The notes under the pieces: model-generated
The model's input: the letters and a program-made list of their open reading frames with translations, nothing else
The model's database searches: none
Told to the model about the DNA's origin: nothing
Program-made: the position numbers and the translations under genes
Origin: Lachnospiraceae bacterium UBA3804
GTDB taxonomy: Bacteria; Bacillota; Clostridia; Lachnospirales; Lachnospiraceae
Assembly: GCA_002368665.1 (NCBI GenBank)
Contig: DFEK01000013.1
Location: 62,001-126,000, forward strand
DNA length: 64,000 nt
Reading direction: 5' to 3'
Shown here: positions 23,924 to 33,558 of the stretch, piece by piece
Position numbering within the stretch: the stretch's first letter is position 1
Layout of the letters: each line of letters starts with the position of its first letter

Positions 23924-25195
23924 ATGAAAGTTTTGGTAGTAGGCAGCGGCGGACGCGAACATGCCATCTGTACTGCCCTGAAGCGTAGCAAACGACTGAC
24001 CAAACTGTATTGCGCTCCCGGAAATGCTGGTATCGCACAGATTGCAGAGTGCGTACCCATCGGCGTAATGGAGTTTGACAAACTCACTGCTTTTGCCAAG
24101 GAGAATGCGATCGATCTTGTTGTGGTAGCACCGGACGATCCCCTGGCGGCAGGTTTGGTAGATGAATTAACCGCAAACGGAATCCGTGCATTCGGACCGG
24201 ACAAAAAGGCGGCCATCCTCGAAGGAAGTAAAGCGTTCTCCAAGGATCTGATGAAGAAATACGGAATTCCGACCGCAGCATACGAGAATTTCGATGATCC
24301 TGCGAAAGCACTCGCTTATCTGGAGAATTGCAGTTATCCCATCGTCCTGAAGGCGGACGGCCTGGCACTGGGCAAGGGCGTTTTGATCTGTAAGGATCAT
24401 GACGAAGCCGTTGCAGGTGTAAAGGAAATCATGGAAGACAAGAAGTTCGGAGATTCCGGAAACCGTATGGTCATTGAAGAGTTTATGACCGGCAGAGAGG
24501 TTTCGGTATTGTCCTTCTGCGACGGAAAGAGCATTCGTATCATGACTTCCGCACAGGATCACAAACGTGCGAAAGACGGTGATCAGGGACTGAATACCGG
24601 CGGAATGGGAACGTTTTCCCCTTCTCCGTTCTATACGGATGAAATCGACGCAATCTGCAAAGAGACCATATACCAAAAGACCGTAGATGCAATGGCATCG
24701 GAAGGAAGGCCGTTCAAGGGCGTGATTTTCTTCGGACTGATGTTAACGAAGGACGGACCGAAGGTTTTGGAATATAATGCAAGATTCGGAGATCCGGAAG
24801 CGCAGGTGGTGCTTCCCAGAATGAAGAATGATATTCTGGATGTATTTGATGCCTGCATCGACGGAACACTCGATACCGTGGATCTTGAGTTTGAAGACAA
24901 TGCGGCGGTATGCGTGGTTCTGGCATCGGACGGATATCCGGTATCATATCAAAAGGGATTTGCAATTAACGGATTAGATGCATTTGAGGGGAAGGACGAT
25001 TACTTCTGTTTCCATGCGGGAACAAAGTTTTCGGACGGTTCGATTGTAACAGCCGGCGGAAGAGTACTCGGAATTACCGCAAAGGGAGCCGACTTAAAGG
25101 AAGCTAGAAAGAAAGCATACGAGGCTACCGAATGGGTTACCTTTGAAAACAAGTACATGCGTCATGATATCGGCAAAGCAATTGACGAAGCATAG
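23924..25195 (+). CDS. purD: Phosphoribosylamine-glycine ligase
   Basis: 423 residues. VVGSGGREHAI is the N-terminal GARS motif, and the ATP-grasp core has VLKADGLALGKGV and MVIEEFMTGREVS. TGGMGTFSPSPF and NARFGDPEAQ complete the signature. AAGGAG precedes ATG 23924. It is last in the purE-M-N-D operon; purC, purF, purH and purB are not in the window, while purL is at 42163. Confidence 0.95.
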   Translation: MKVLVVGSGGREHAICTALKRSKRLTKLYCAPGNAGIAQIAECVPIGVMEFDKLTAFAKENAIDLVVVAPDDPLAAGLVDELTANGIRAFGPDKKAAILEGSKAFSKDLMKKYGIPTAAYENFDDPAKALAYLENCSYPIVLKADGLALGKGVLICKDHDEAVAGVKEIMEDKKFGDSGNRMVIEEFMTGREVSVLSFCDGKSIRIMTSAQDHKRAKDGDQGLNTGGMGTFSPSPFYTDEIDAICKETIYQKTVDAMASEGRPFKGVIFFGLMLTKDGPKVLEYNARFGDPEAQVVLPRMKNDILDVFDACIDGTLDTVDLEFEDNAAVCVVLASDGYPVSYQKGFAINGLDAFEGKDDYFCFHAGTKFSDGSIVTAGGRVLGITAKGADLKEARKKAYEATEWVTFENKYMRHDIGKAIDEA

Positions 25196-25233
25196 GATTG
25201 GGGAATGTCTTTAAGGAAGGAGTAATTGAAATC

Positions 25234-26751
25234 ATGAAGAATTTTTGGAGAAGTATGGTAAAACCCTCAGCATATAAAGTAATCGGAGCGGTTGCCGGTC
25301 TTGCGATGGCAGGATTTCTTACCATTACGGCACTGGCTGACACACCGGGTACCATTACCGGAGACAATGTCAATGTCCGTTCCGAAGCCAATACGACCAG
25401 TACCGTGTTAACCAAGGCCAAATCAAACGAATCGATTACGATCATTGAAGAGACCAAGGGTACGGACGGAAACAAGTGGTACAAGATTAAAACCTCCGGC
25501 GGAACAACCGGATTTGTACGTGCGGATTTTGTAAAGTCCGGTACGGCTACCACGACAACGACTACTACAACGACGACTACTACAACTACCACGAAGGTAA
25601 CTCCCGTGGAGAACAAAACGGCTTATGTTTCGGGAACCGGTGCGGTAAACATTCGTAAGGATGCAACTACGACCGCAGCCGTTGTAGCCAATGCACAGGC
25701 TAAATCCGAACTGACCATCACCGGTGAGACCACCGCGGCAGACGGATATAAATGGTATCAGATCAAATTTACGGCAAACGGAACCGCAATGACCGGTTTC
25801 ATCCGTTCCGACCTCGTTACCTTTACCGCTCCCGCAGGAACGGATGACAAGCCTGCGGAAACCACGATTGACGGCGGAACGGATCCTACATCCGAAGTAC
25901 CTTCCGAGGATATGTCCGAAATGCCGGACACTTCGGAAGAACCCGCAAACAACGGTGTTGCCAATACCGCACAGCTTCAGTTCTTAGAACCCGTCGGTGA
26001 GCCTTCCAACATTCCCGCAGGATATGAAAAAGTGGATGTTATGATGGGCGATCAGGTATACTCCGCATGGGCCAAAGGAGATTATTACATTGTTTACGGT
26101 ATGTCCGGAAACAGTGATGCACAGTGGTATGTATATGACTACAAGAATAATTCATTCGTATCCTACGACGGATTGTTCTCCGAAGAGGCAACCAAGAAGT
26201 CATCCTCATTCAATCCGATGCTTCTTGTGATCATTCTTGCAGTCCTTTGTGCAATTCTATTGATCGCTGCAATCATCTTTGCCGTAAAAGCATTCTCCAA
26301 CAAAGAGGAGCGCTACGAAGACGATTACGACATCGATTATGACGATGACGATGATGAAGACGAAGGCGATGATTACGAAGAATTCGACGATGACGAAGAC
26401 GACTATTATGATGAGAAACCGGCTAAGACCAGCCGCGTGATCCTTCCGAAGAAGGCTGAGAAGCCTGCTAAGCCTGCTAAGGTCGAAAGTTATTATGACG
26501 ACGAAGAGGAAGAAGAGTACGAAGACGAAGATGAGTACGAAGAAGAGGAAGAGGAGTATGTAAAGCCTGCCAAGAAACAGAAGGCTAAGAAGGAGAAAAA
26601 GTCCTTTAAGAATAAGATCCTTGATTACTTCACCGTTTCCGAAGATGATGAGGAAGACGAAGAAGAAGAGTACGAAGACGAGGATGAGTACGAGGAAGAC
26701 GGATATTATGAGGATCAGGACGACGATGAAATGAATTTCATCGATCTGTAA
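25234..26751 (+). CDS. Membrane protein with two extracellular SH3 domains and an acidic cytoplasmic tail
   Basis: 505 residues from ATG 25234, with AAGGAG 11 bases upstream. A signal peptide ends near ALADTPG. Two bacterial SH3 (SH3_3) domains start GDNVNVRSEANTTST (about 45-105) and GAVNIRKDATTTA (about 135-195), joined by a run of about 15 threonines. A Pro/Ser/Thr/Glu linker and a WYVYDYKNNSFVSYDG domain precede one membrane helix (about 326-354). The C-terminal 150 residues are extremely Asp/Glu/Tyr-rich with two basic Lys/Pro patches (PAKPAKV and KPAKKQKAKKEKK). It probably binds cell wall outside; the tail's partner is unknown. Confidence 0.8.
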   Translation: MKNFWRSMVKPSAYKVIGAVAGLAMAGFLTITALADTPGTITGDNVNVRSEANTTSTVLTKAKSNESITIIEETKGTDGNKWYKIKTSGGTTGFVRADFVKSGTATTTTTTTTTTTTTTTKVTPVENKTAYVSGTGAVNIRKDATTTAAVVANAQAKSELTITGETTAADGYKWYQIKFTANGTAMTGFIRSDLVTFTAPAGTDDKPAETTIDGGTDPTSEVPSEDMSEMPDTSEEPANNGVANTAQLQFLEPVGEPSNIPAGYEKVDVMMGDQVYSAWAKGDYYIVYGMSGNSDAQWYVYDYKNNSFVSYDGLFSEEATKKSSSFNPMLLVIILAVLCAILLIAAIIFAVKAFSNKEERYEDDYDIDYDDDDDEDEGDDYEEFDDDEDDYYDEKPAKTSRVILPKKAEKPAKPAKVESYYDDEEEEEYEDEDEYEEEEEEYVKPAKKQKAKKEKKSFKNKILDYFTVSEDDEEDEEEEYEDEDEYEEDGYYEDQDDDEMNFIDL

Positions 26752-26773
26752 GATTGTCGGAAAGTTGTGAATC

Positions 26774-26802
26774 AGAGGTTACGCCCTATGGGTGTAACCT
26801 CT
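26774..26802 (+). terminator. Terminator-like hairpin
   Basis: AGAGGTTACGCCC (26774-26786) pairs with GGGTGTAACCTCT (26790-26802) with one G-U/mismatch position. The following TGTTATAAG is a poor T tract, so termination may be partial. Confidence 0.55.
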
Positions 26803-26834
26803 TGTTATAAGGGTTAATAAACGGGGGTTACAAA

Positions 26835-27788
26835 ATGAATATTGAAACGGCAGGCGCGAAATTATCCGCGCTTAAAAGCAATATCTCCAAGGTCATTGTA
26901 GGCAAGGAAGATGTCATCAACAAGATTCTGATTTGCCTTATCGCAGACGGACATGTTCTTTTGGAAGATGTTCCGGGAACAGGAAAGACCATGCTTGCCA
27001 AAAGCCTGGCTGTATCCATCGATTCCAAATTCTCCAGAATACAATTTACACCGGATCTTTTACCCGCAGACATTACGGGTTTAAATATCTATAACCGCCG
27101 GGAAGAGAAATTCGATTTCATTGAGGGACCGGTTATGGCCAATGTTTTATTGGCGGATGAGATTAACCGTGCCACGCCGAGAACCCAATCCGCACTTCTC
27201 GAAGCCATGCAGGAAGGTCAGGTTACGGTGGACGGTGATACGAAAAATTTAAAGAAACCGTTTTTTGTTATTGCAACACAGAACCCCGTGGAAACGACGG
27301 GAACATTCCCGTTACCCGAAGCGGAACTGGACCGTTTCATGATGGAACTTCCGATGGGGGATTTGACCGTTGATGAAGAAGTCGCCATGTTGAAACGATT
27401 TGAAAACGAAGAACCGATGGAAAACTTATCCGCTGTTCTGACGGGAGAGGAGATTGAAGAGATTAAAGGTCTTCTTGCGCAGGTTACGGTGCATCCGGAT
27501 TTATTGAATTATATTGCGCGTCTTGCGGATGAAACGAGAAAAGATCCCGGAATCTATATGGGCGTTTCTCCGAGAGGCTCCCTGCTTTTACTCAAAGCCG
27601 CCAAGGCCAAAGCCTTGTGTGAAGGCCGTACGAACGTACTTCCGGATGATATCAAAGAATTGATCCTTCCGGTTTTACTCCATAGAATTCTCTTTGTTAA
27701 CCGCAGAGACAAAGCAAGCAAAGAGCAGTATTTAAGTGCCGTTGTTAAGCGTGTTGCCGTTCCCAGCGAGGAGTTCATCGGTTCATGA
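26835..27788 (+). CDS. MoxR-family AAA+ ATPase (copy 1)
   Basis: 317 residues. Walker A is in VPGTGKTMLAKSLA, Walker B in LLADEINRATPRTQSALLEAMQE and sensor 1 in VIATQNPVETTGTFPLPEAELDRF. MoxR ATPases act as chaperone-like remodelers with VWA or DUF58 partners. ATG 26835 follows GGGGG. The next gene overlaps by 4 bases and encodes DUF58, the standard partner. Confidence 0.92.
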   Translation: MNIETAGAKLSALKSNISKVIVGKEDVINKILICLIADGHVLLEDVPGTGKTMLAKSLAVSIDSKFSRIQFTPDLLPADITGLNIYNRREEKFDFIEGPVMANVLLADEINRATPRTQSALLEAMQEGQVTVDGDTKNLKKPFFVIATQNPVETTGTFPLPEAELDRFMMELPMGDLTVDEEVAMLKRFENEEPMENLSAVLTGEEIEEIKGLLAQVTVHPDLLNYIARLADETRKDPGIYMGVSPRGSLLLLKAAKAKALCEGRTNVLPDDIKELILPVLLHRILFVNRRDKASKEQYLSAVVKRVAVPSEEFIGS

Positions 27789-28912
27789 GATTATGGATAG
27801 TCTTACTGATCGGTGCGGCGTTCTATTTTCTTTTAAATCTGTTCTTTCGTAAGAACTGGTATAAAGGGCTGACCGTCAGCATCGATTTTGAGAAAAAAGA
27901 GGTCAGGGAAGGCGATAAGAATACCCTGACGGAAGTGGTCAGAAACGACAAGGCAATGCCCTTGCCGGTTGCTTTGGTGAAGTTTTCCATTACCAGAACA
28001 TTTCTGTTTCCGAAGGAAAGCAATTCCGCGGTCACGGACCTCTACTACAGAAATGAGTATTTCTCGTTATGGTCCCATCAGATCATTACAAGAAAATACG
28101 GATTTACCGCGTCCAAGCGAGGGGAGTACAGCATAACTTCCCTGGATTTGGTATGCAAAGATTTTTTCCTGTTTAAAAACGTATTTGCGGGGCTGAAACA
28201 GTTTACTTCCGTACTGGTTTTGCCGGGATCCATCCGTCCCGGTGAAGTGCCGGACGATGTTTTGCATCTGACCGGCGAGATCGTGCATCGGAATAAACTG
28301 ACCGAAGACCCCTTTGCATTTCACGGAATCCGCGAATATCAGCCTTACGATCCGGTCAATCATATTAACTGGAAGGCAACGGCCAAAAGCGAAATGCTGC
28401 AGGTTAATACCTTCCATACCACAAACCGCAGAAACGTTACGATCCTTCTGAATCTTGAAACGGGAAGCTTACGAAGAGGAGATGTGATTGCTGAGGCGGG
28501 AATAAAAATTGCTTCGTATCTGACCGGATATTTCATTCAGGAAGGCATTCCCGTAGCCATTTATACAAATTCCACGGCCAAAGACTCCGAGGAACTGATT
28601 TATATGGAAGAGGGCGGCGATGAAGAGCATATTCACAATGTGGATGTTGCTCTGGCACATTTGGAACTGAAGGAGTTTTATCCCTCCTTTCTGCAACTTA
28701 TGAAAGACCGCATAGAAGGCAATGATCCGGAGAATGATTATCTGATCGTCTCCAACGACCGCAGGGAAGAATTGGTCACGGAATATAAAGAATTACAAAG
28801 CCGCGGCTTTCATGTCAGTTTTATTATTCCGGATTATGAGTATGTATCCGTGAAGCATCTGATGACCGGCGATAGCAATATCGTGAAATGGGGGATTGAT
28901 GATGAAGGGTAA
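27785..28912 (+). CDS. DUF58 domain protein (copy 1)
   Basis: 375 residues. An N-terminal hydrophobic segment (LWIVLLIGAAFYFLLNLFF) is followed by a Ig-like EVREGDKNTLTEVVRN region. The DUF58 core has FHGIREYQPYDPVNHINWKATAKSEMLQVNTF. ATGA overlap with the MoxR gene indicates coupling. Members typically carry a VWA-like fold in their C-terminal half. Confidence 0.9.
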   Translation: MRLWIVLLIGAAFYFLLNLFFRKNWYKGLTVSIDFEKKEVREGDKNTLTEVVRNDKAMPLPVALVKFSITRTFLFPKESNSAVTDLYYRNEYFSLWSHQIITRKYGFTASKRGEYSITSLDLVCKDFFLFKNVFAGLKQFTSVLVLPGSIRPGEVPDDVLHLTGEIVHRNKLTEDPFAFHGIREYQPYDPVNHINWKATAKSEMLQVNTFHTTNRRNVTILLNLETGSLRRGDVIAEAGIKIASYLTGYFIQEGIPVAIYTNSTAKDSEELIYMEEGGDEEHIHNVDVALAHLELKEFYPSFLQLMKDRIEGNDPENDYLIVSNDRREELVTEYKELQSRGFHVSFIIPDYEYVSVKHLMTGDSNIVKWGIDDEG

Positions 28913-30068
28913 ATGGTATTATTCCATTGCGGATTATGCGAATCTGCTGATGGTAATTCTGTTTCATCAGACGATTCTTCTTTTGGGAGAGTATGCCCTT
29001 AAGGTCTCTCCGTCGCTTTTGTATGCCGGAATTCTGGCAGCGGTTCTTGTATTCAGCCATTTTACAAGAATTCATATCACGCATTTTGTTCCGTACGCAT
29101 TGTTTCGCATTGCCGTTTTGGCGGGCTTGTTTTTCCTTCCGAAAACGGATATCAAGATCTATTTCATCATCTACATAGGAATCCTGTTTTTCCTGGATTT
29201 TTCATACTGGGTAAAGCACGGGGAAAACGGTATTTCCACGATTTCCATCTGGTGCGTTTCCTTAAATGCCATCGCATATCTGTATTCGACGATCAAAAAG
29301 AACACGCAGGGCATGCATCTTTTCTTCCTCTTCGGACTATTGTTCTTCATTCTCTTTTATGTGCGGTTTTTCTGCTCCAATGCGGGAAAACTGGCCAAAG
29401 ACCAGTCAAAGGATGAGAGAATGCCGTTCGGTGACATGATCCGCAACGGTCTTGGTATCGTGCTTCCGTTCCTGGTTATTTCGGTTATTTTGATGATCTT
29501 TGTTCGCGGAGATTTTCTTGATCAATATATCATTAAGGCATATGAAATTTTCTTATTTGTGCTGGGTAAAATCATCAAAGCGTTCGTCGCCGTATTTATC
29601 TGGATTTCGAAGCTTCTGGATAAACTGAGAATGGCTCCTCTTGAGGAAGCGGTAAAGGAAGCGGGAGAAGCCACGGAGAAAGAACCGAGCATGGCGTTGC
29701 AGATCGCGTCCGTGATCTTATATATTTTTTCCATCCTCGCGATCCTCGCTTTGTTTGTCCGCGGAGTCTATAACCTGATCCGCATGATTCCTCTTAGCAG
29801 AAACAAAAAAGTGAAAGTGTTTGAGGAAAGCGATATGGTGGAGATCCGTGAAAAGATCGTCCGCAGGGAGCGTAGAAAAGAAGTCCGCTTACCCAAAATC
29901 CGCAGGCAGTATAAAAGAATGGTGGAAAAAGAGATGCGCGCCGGATATGCGCTTGAAATCTCCCATACGCCCAGAGAGAGGGCGGCGGACATACTAAATA
30001 AGCGCGGAAACGATATCAGGGATTTCAGCTTAACATACGAAAAAGAACGCTATTCCTGCGACTCATAA
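28899..30068 (+). CDS. Multi-spanning membrane protein of the MoxR-DUF58 operon
   Basis: 389 residues if read from ATG 28899 (28902 is equally possible), overlapping the DUF58 gene by 14 bases. About eight hydrophobic segments include ILFFLDFSYWV, LFFLFGLLFFILFYVRFF and IVLPFLVISVILMIFV. The C-terminal third is a basic cytoplasmic region rich in Arg/Lys (KIVRRERRKEVRLPKIRRQYKRMVEKEM). It occupies the place of the transglutaminase membrane protein in the second operon but shows no Cys-His-Asp transglutaminase core. Function unknown. Confidence 0.75.
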   Translation: MMKGKWYYSIADYANLLMVILFHQTILLLGEYALKVSPSLLYAGILAAVLVFSHFTRIHITHFVPYALFRIAVLAGLFFLPKTDIKIYFIIYIGILFFLDFSYWVKHGENGISTISIWCVSLNAIAYLYSTIKKNTQGMHLFFLFGLLFFILFYVRFFCSNAGKLAKDQSKDERMPFGDMIRNGLGIVLPFLVISVILMIFVRGDFLDQYIIKAYEIFLFVLGKIIKAFVAVFIWISKLLDKLRMAPLEEAVKEAGEATEKEPSMALQIASVILYIFSILAILALFVRGVYNLIRMIPLSRNKKVKVFEESDMVEIREKIVRRERRKEVRLPKIRRQYKRMVEKEMRAGYALEISHTPRERAADILNKRGNDIRDFSLTYEKERYSCDS

Positions 30069-30081
30069 ACCGTTTGATAAA

Positions 30082-30119
30082 TTGACATTTCACCCCATCT
30101 GTTATAACATATATATAAC
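30082..30119 (+). promoter_or_regulatory. Promoter and inverted repeat before the GntR-clpC operon
   Basis: TTGACA (30082-30087), 17-base spacer, TAACAT (30105-30110). GTTATA (30101-30106) and TATAAC (30114-30119) form an inverted repeat over the -10, a likely autoregulatory operator for the GntR protein. No CtsR-type heptad repeat was seen. Confidence 0.65.
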
Positions 30120-30148
30120 AGTTGATTCTTGGAAAGCAGGTGAAGGGT

Positions 30149-30526
30149 ATGGATCTTGTTTTTGAAATCGATTTTCAGTCGGACGAAGCATTATATACGC
30201 AGCTTTGCAACCAGATCATCATTGGGATTGCCAAAGAAATGGTGCACGAAGGAGATGCGCTTCCGAGCGTGCGTCAGCTTGCGGATGCCGTCGGTATCAA
30301 TATGCATACCGTCAATAAAGCATATACCGTTTTAAAGCAGGAAGGCTATGTGAAAGTAGACCGCAGAAAAGGTGCCGTTATTGCCGTTGATATCAACAAA
30401 TTACACGCTCTTTCCGAGGCCAAAAGGGACTTGCGTGTCCTTCTTGCCAAAGCAAGCTGTATGGGGCTTTCCAAAGAGGAAATCCACGGTCTGATCGACG
30501 AATTATACGAAGAGTACGGAGGATGA
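30149..30526 (+). CDS. GntR family regulator, YtrA-type
   Basis: 125 residues from ATG 30149. The winged helix-turn-helix is clear: YTQLCNQIIIGIAKEMVHEGDALPSVRQLADAVGINMHTVNKAYTVLKQEGYV. The C-terminal part is only about 45 residues, as in the YtrA subfamily, which lacks a large ligand domain. YtrA regulators usually control ABC transporters; here the next gene, 8 bases on, is clpC. Confidence 0.9.
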   Translation: MDLVFEIDFQSDEALYTQLCNQIIIGIAKEMVHEGDALPSVRQLADAVGINMHTVNKAYTVLKQEGYVKVDRRKGAVIAVDINKLHALSEAKRDLRVLLAKASCMGLSKEEIHGLIDELYEEYGG

Positions 30527-30533
30527 GAAATCC

Positions 30534-32993
30534 ATGGAAAATAGAGACAGAAACGAAGAAGTAAAGGCCGTCATCAGTGACGCATTTGCATTTGCCAAAG
30601 TGCAGCATGTGAAATTTGTCGGCACGGAACATCTTCTCTGGGGACTGGCAAACAGAAAGGAATCCGTTGCCGGAAAAGTCCTTGCACATATGGGCGTTAC
30701 ACCCGAAAAGATCGAAGAAATCATCAAAACACACGGTCCCGGGAATGTTGCGGAAAGAACACGTTCCTCCCAGGAGATGTCTTCGGCCGTGAAATATTTA
30801 CTGGATGAGGCGGATGATTTTGCCGCCAAAATGGGAGAGAGTAAAACAGGTACGGAACATATTCTGTTCCTTCTGATCGATTATCCGGAACTGATGTCCA
30901 GAAAGATCCTGGATCTTCTGAAGGTGGATATCAGCAAGCTTCGCTCTGTTTTGATTTCTTCCATGAGCGAAGATGCGATGATGTTACGTGAAGAGATCAT
31001 TCCACGCCTGCAGCAGTATTTCGGCAAGAGCGAAGAGGAAGGACAGCTGTCCAAATACAGCCGTGATCTGACGGCACTTGCAAGAAAGAAACGGCTCGAT
31101 CCCGTCATCGGACGGAAAGAAGAAATCGATCGCCTCGAGCAGATTGTGCTCAGACGTACCAAGAACAATCCCTGCCTGATCGGAGAACCCGGTGTGGGCA
31201 AAACCGCGATTGTGGAAGGCCTTGCAAACAAGATTGCAAGCGGAGACGTTCCGGAGTTGCTTTTAAAGAAACGGATCCTTTCTTTGGATATGTCCGCCAT
31301 GGTAGCGGGCAGCAAATATCGCGGTGAATTCGAAGAGCGCTTAAAAGGCGTGATCGATGAAGTGGTAAGTGACGGCAATATCATTCTCTTCATGGATGAG
31401 ATCCATACCTTAATCGGCGCCGGCGGTGCGGAGGGAAGCATTGATGCATCGAGCATTTTAAAGCCTTCCCTTGCAAGGGGAGAGGTGCAGTTAATCGGTG
31501 CGACCACGATTGCCGAATATCGCAAATATATCGAGAAAGATGCGGCCCTGGAACGACGTTTCCAGCCGATCATCGTTGAGGAGCCGACAACGGGGCAGGC
31601 ACTTGATATCCTGCACGGTGTAAAGGGCAAATACGAAGAATTTCATCATATCCGTATTGAGGATGAAGCCATCGAAAGCGCCGTGAAACTCTCATCGCGT
31701 TATATCAATGACAGAAACCTTCCGGATAAGGCACTGGATGTACTCGACGAAGCCTGCAGCCTTGTAAAACTGCGCGGTATGAAGAGTGCGGGCAAGCATG
31801 CGGGGAAGGAAAAAGAAATAGCCGAGACAAAGAGAAATCTCGAAGAAGCACTGCAAAGCAGGGATTTTGAGCGGGCAAAGGAAGTCAGAAAGCAGTATGA
31901 TAAACTGATTGCATCCTTCAACCGTCAGAAGAAAAAACAGGATGAGTTAAGAGAAGCCGCAAAAGACGAAATCTTAAGAAGAGAAGATGTCGAAGAAGTG
32001 GTTTCCGTATGGACCAAGATTCCCGTCAGCAAATTGGCGGAGAAAGAATCGGAGAAATTACTGAAACTGGAAAGCACGTTGCATAAGCGTGTTATCGGTC
32101 AGAATGAGGCTGTAAATGCCGTATCCAAAGCCATCAGAAGAGGCCGTGCCGGAATCGGTGATCCGAATCGCCCAATCGGTTCCTTCCTCTTCCTTGGTCC
32201 TACAGGTGTAGGTAAAACAGAACTTTCCAAGGCACTGGCGGAGGCAATGTTCGGAAATGAAAGTTCCTTAATCCGTGTGGATATGTCCGAGTATATGGAG
32301 TCTCATTCCGTATCCAAGATGATCGGCTCACCTCCGGGCTATGTCGGATTTGAAGACGGTGGACAGTTAAGTGAGAAAATCCGCAAGAATCCGTACAGTG
32401 TGGTTTTGTTCGATGAGATTGAAAAAGCACATCCCGATGTATTTAACATTCTTCTCCAGGTACTGGATGACGGAAGAATTACGGATTCCAAGGGAAGAAC
32501 CGTCAATTTCAAGAATACGGTCATTATCATGACATCGAATGCCGGTGCACAGCGGATTATCGATCCGAAGAACCTTGGATTTGCCAAGGAAGAGAGTGAA
32601 GAAAAGAATCACGAGAAGATGAAATCCGGCGTAATGGAGGAAGTGAAACGAATCTTCAAACCGGAGTTTATCAACCGTATCGACGAGATCATTGTCTTCC
32701 ATCAGATCGGCAGCGAGGACATGAAGAAGATTACAACGCTTCTTACAAACAATTTAAAGAAGCGTTGCGAAGAAACCATGGGAATTCATCTTACGGTTTC
32801 CGCTGCATTGAAAGAGCATATTACCACCACTTATGCCAATGCAAAGATGGGCGCAAGACCTCTAAAGAGGGCTGTGCAAAACGTGATCGAAGATGCGCTT
32901 TCGGAGGAGATTTTACGTGGAAATATCCAGGCCAATGATACCGTGACGGCAGGGTGGAAAAACGGAAAAGTCACCTTTACAAAGAAGGCATAA
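30534..32993 (+). CDS. clpC: ATP-dependent Clp protease ATP-binding subunit ClpC
   Basis: 819 residues, the usual length. Two Clp_N repeats occupy residues 1-145 (GTEHLLWGL, GTEHILFLL). The first AAA module has GEPGVGKTAIVEGLA and FMDEIHTLIGAG. A UVR-like segment (QSRDFERAKEVRKQYDKLI) marks ClpC, and the second AAA module has LGPTGVGKTELSKALAEAMFG. It unfolds substrates for ClpP. The classical ctsR-mcsA-mcsB genes are missing upstream and a GntR gene is in their place. An unknown gene and radA follow. Confidence 0.95.
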   Translation: MENRDRNEEVKAVISDAFAFAKVQHVKFVGTEHLLWGLANRKESVAGKVLAHMGVTPEKIEEIIKTHGPGNVAERTRSSQEMSSAVKYLLDEADDFAAKMGESKTGTEHILFLLIDYPELMSRKILDLLKVDISKLRSVLISSMSEDAMMLREEIIPRLQQYFGKSEEEGQLSKYSRDLTALARKKRLDPVIGRKEEIDRLEQIVLRRTKNNPCLIGEPGVGKTAIVEGLANKIASGDVPELLLKKRILSLDMSAMVAGSKYRGEFEERLKGVIDEVVSDGNIILFMDEIHTLIGAGGAEGSIDASSILKPSLARGEVQLIGATTIAEYRKYIEKDAALERRFQPIIVEEPTTGQALDILHGVKGKYEEFHHIRIEDEAIESAVKLSSRYINDRNLPDKALDVLDEACSLVKLRGMKSAGKHAGKEKEIAETKRNLEEALQSRDFERAKEVRKQYDKLIASFNRQKKKQDELREAAKDEILRREDVEEVVSVWTKIPVSKLAEKESEKLLKLESTLHKRVIGQNEAVNAVSKAIRRGRAGIGDPNRPIGSFLFLGPTGVGKTELSKALAEAMFGNESSLIRVDMSEYMESHSVSKMIGSPPGYVGFEDGGQLSEKIRKNPYSVVLFDEIEKAHPDVFNILLQVLDDGRITDSKGRTVNFKNTVIIMTSNAGAQRIIDPKNLGFAKEESEEKNHEKMKSGVMEEVKRIFKPEFINRIDEIIVFHQIGSEDMKKITTLLTNNLKKRCEETMGIHLTVSAALKEHITTTYANAKMGARPLKRAVQNVIEDALSEEILRGNIQANDTVTAGWKNGKVTFTKKA

Positions 32994-33061
32994 TCAAGGT
33001 ATAATTATTCTATACATGTTGTTCGGTTATAAGCCAAATAACAGAAAGGGGCAGGGGAATT

Positions 33062-33472
33062 ATGGCAGCAATTACCGATATTATCAAAGAAGAAGCAAAC
33101 GGAACGTTAAGCTTCGGAAACTACACCCTTCCGGAAAAAGCGAAGGTGGAAGACTTTAAGCATGCCGGTGATCTTTACAAGGTCAAAACATTTGCCACAA
33201 TGACGAAACTGGAAAAGAACGGACTATTCCTTTATGAATCCGTACCGGGTACCACGGTTAAGGATTTTATCGAGGATGAAAAAGGAGTTTCTTTCAAGGT
33301 GGAAAGCAATCAGGACGCACAGCTGACCATCGGAATGGAAGAAGATACGGAATATTCGGTGTTTGTCGGAGGAAAGAGTATCGGGGTTTTGAAGAGTAAC
33401 CCCAGCGGAAAGATTAACATCAGCGTGGAACTGGCAGACGCCGGTGAAGTGGAAGTATCCATTAAAAAGTAA
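33062..33472 (+). CDS. Conserved-looking protein of unknown function
   Basis: 136 residues, soluble, no signal peptide, beta-rich by pattern. It begins MAAITDIIKEEANGTLSFGNYTLPEKAKVEDF and ends in GKINISVELADAGEVEVSIKK. No catalytic motif stands out. Similar small proteins in Lachnospiraceae have been labelled 'endosialidase', a name I would not trust. AAGGGGCAGGGG precedes ATG 33062. It lies between clpC and radA. Confidence 0.7.
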   Translation: MAAITDIIKEEANGTLSFGNYTLPEKAKVEDFKHAGDLYKVKTFATMTKLEKNGLFLYESVPGTTVKDFIEDEKGVSFKVESNQDAQLTIGMEEDTEYSVFVGGKSIGVLKSNPSGKINISVELADAGEVEVSIKK

Positions 33473-33558
33473 ATGAGAATGTATTAACCCAGGAACGAAT
33501 GCGGGAGAAGATTCTCCCGCATTCTCTTTATCGAAATACGAACGGATGGAAGAGTAAT

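Noticed and set aside
25137..25616. Minus-strand ORF with a poly-Val run
   Set aside because: It is the antisense of the poly-Thr linker codons in the SH3 protein.
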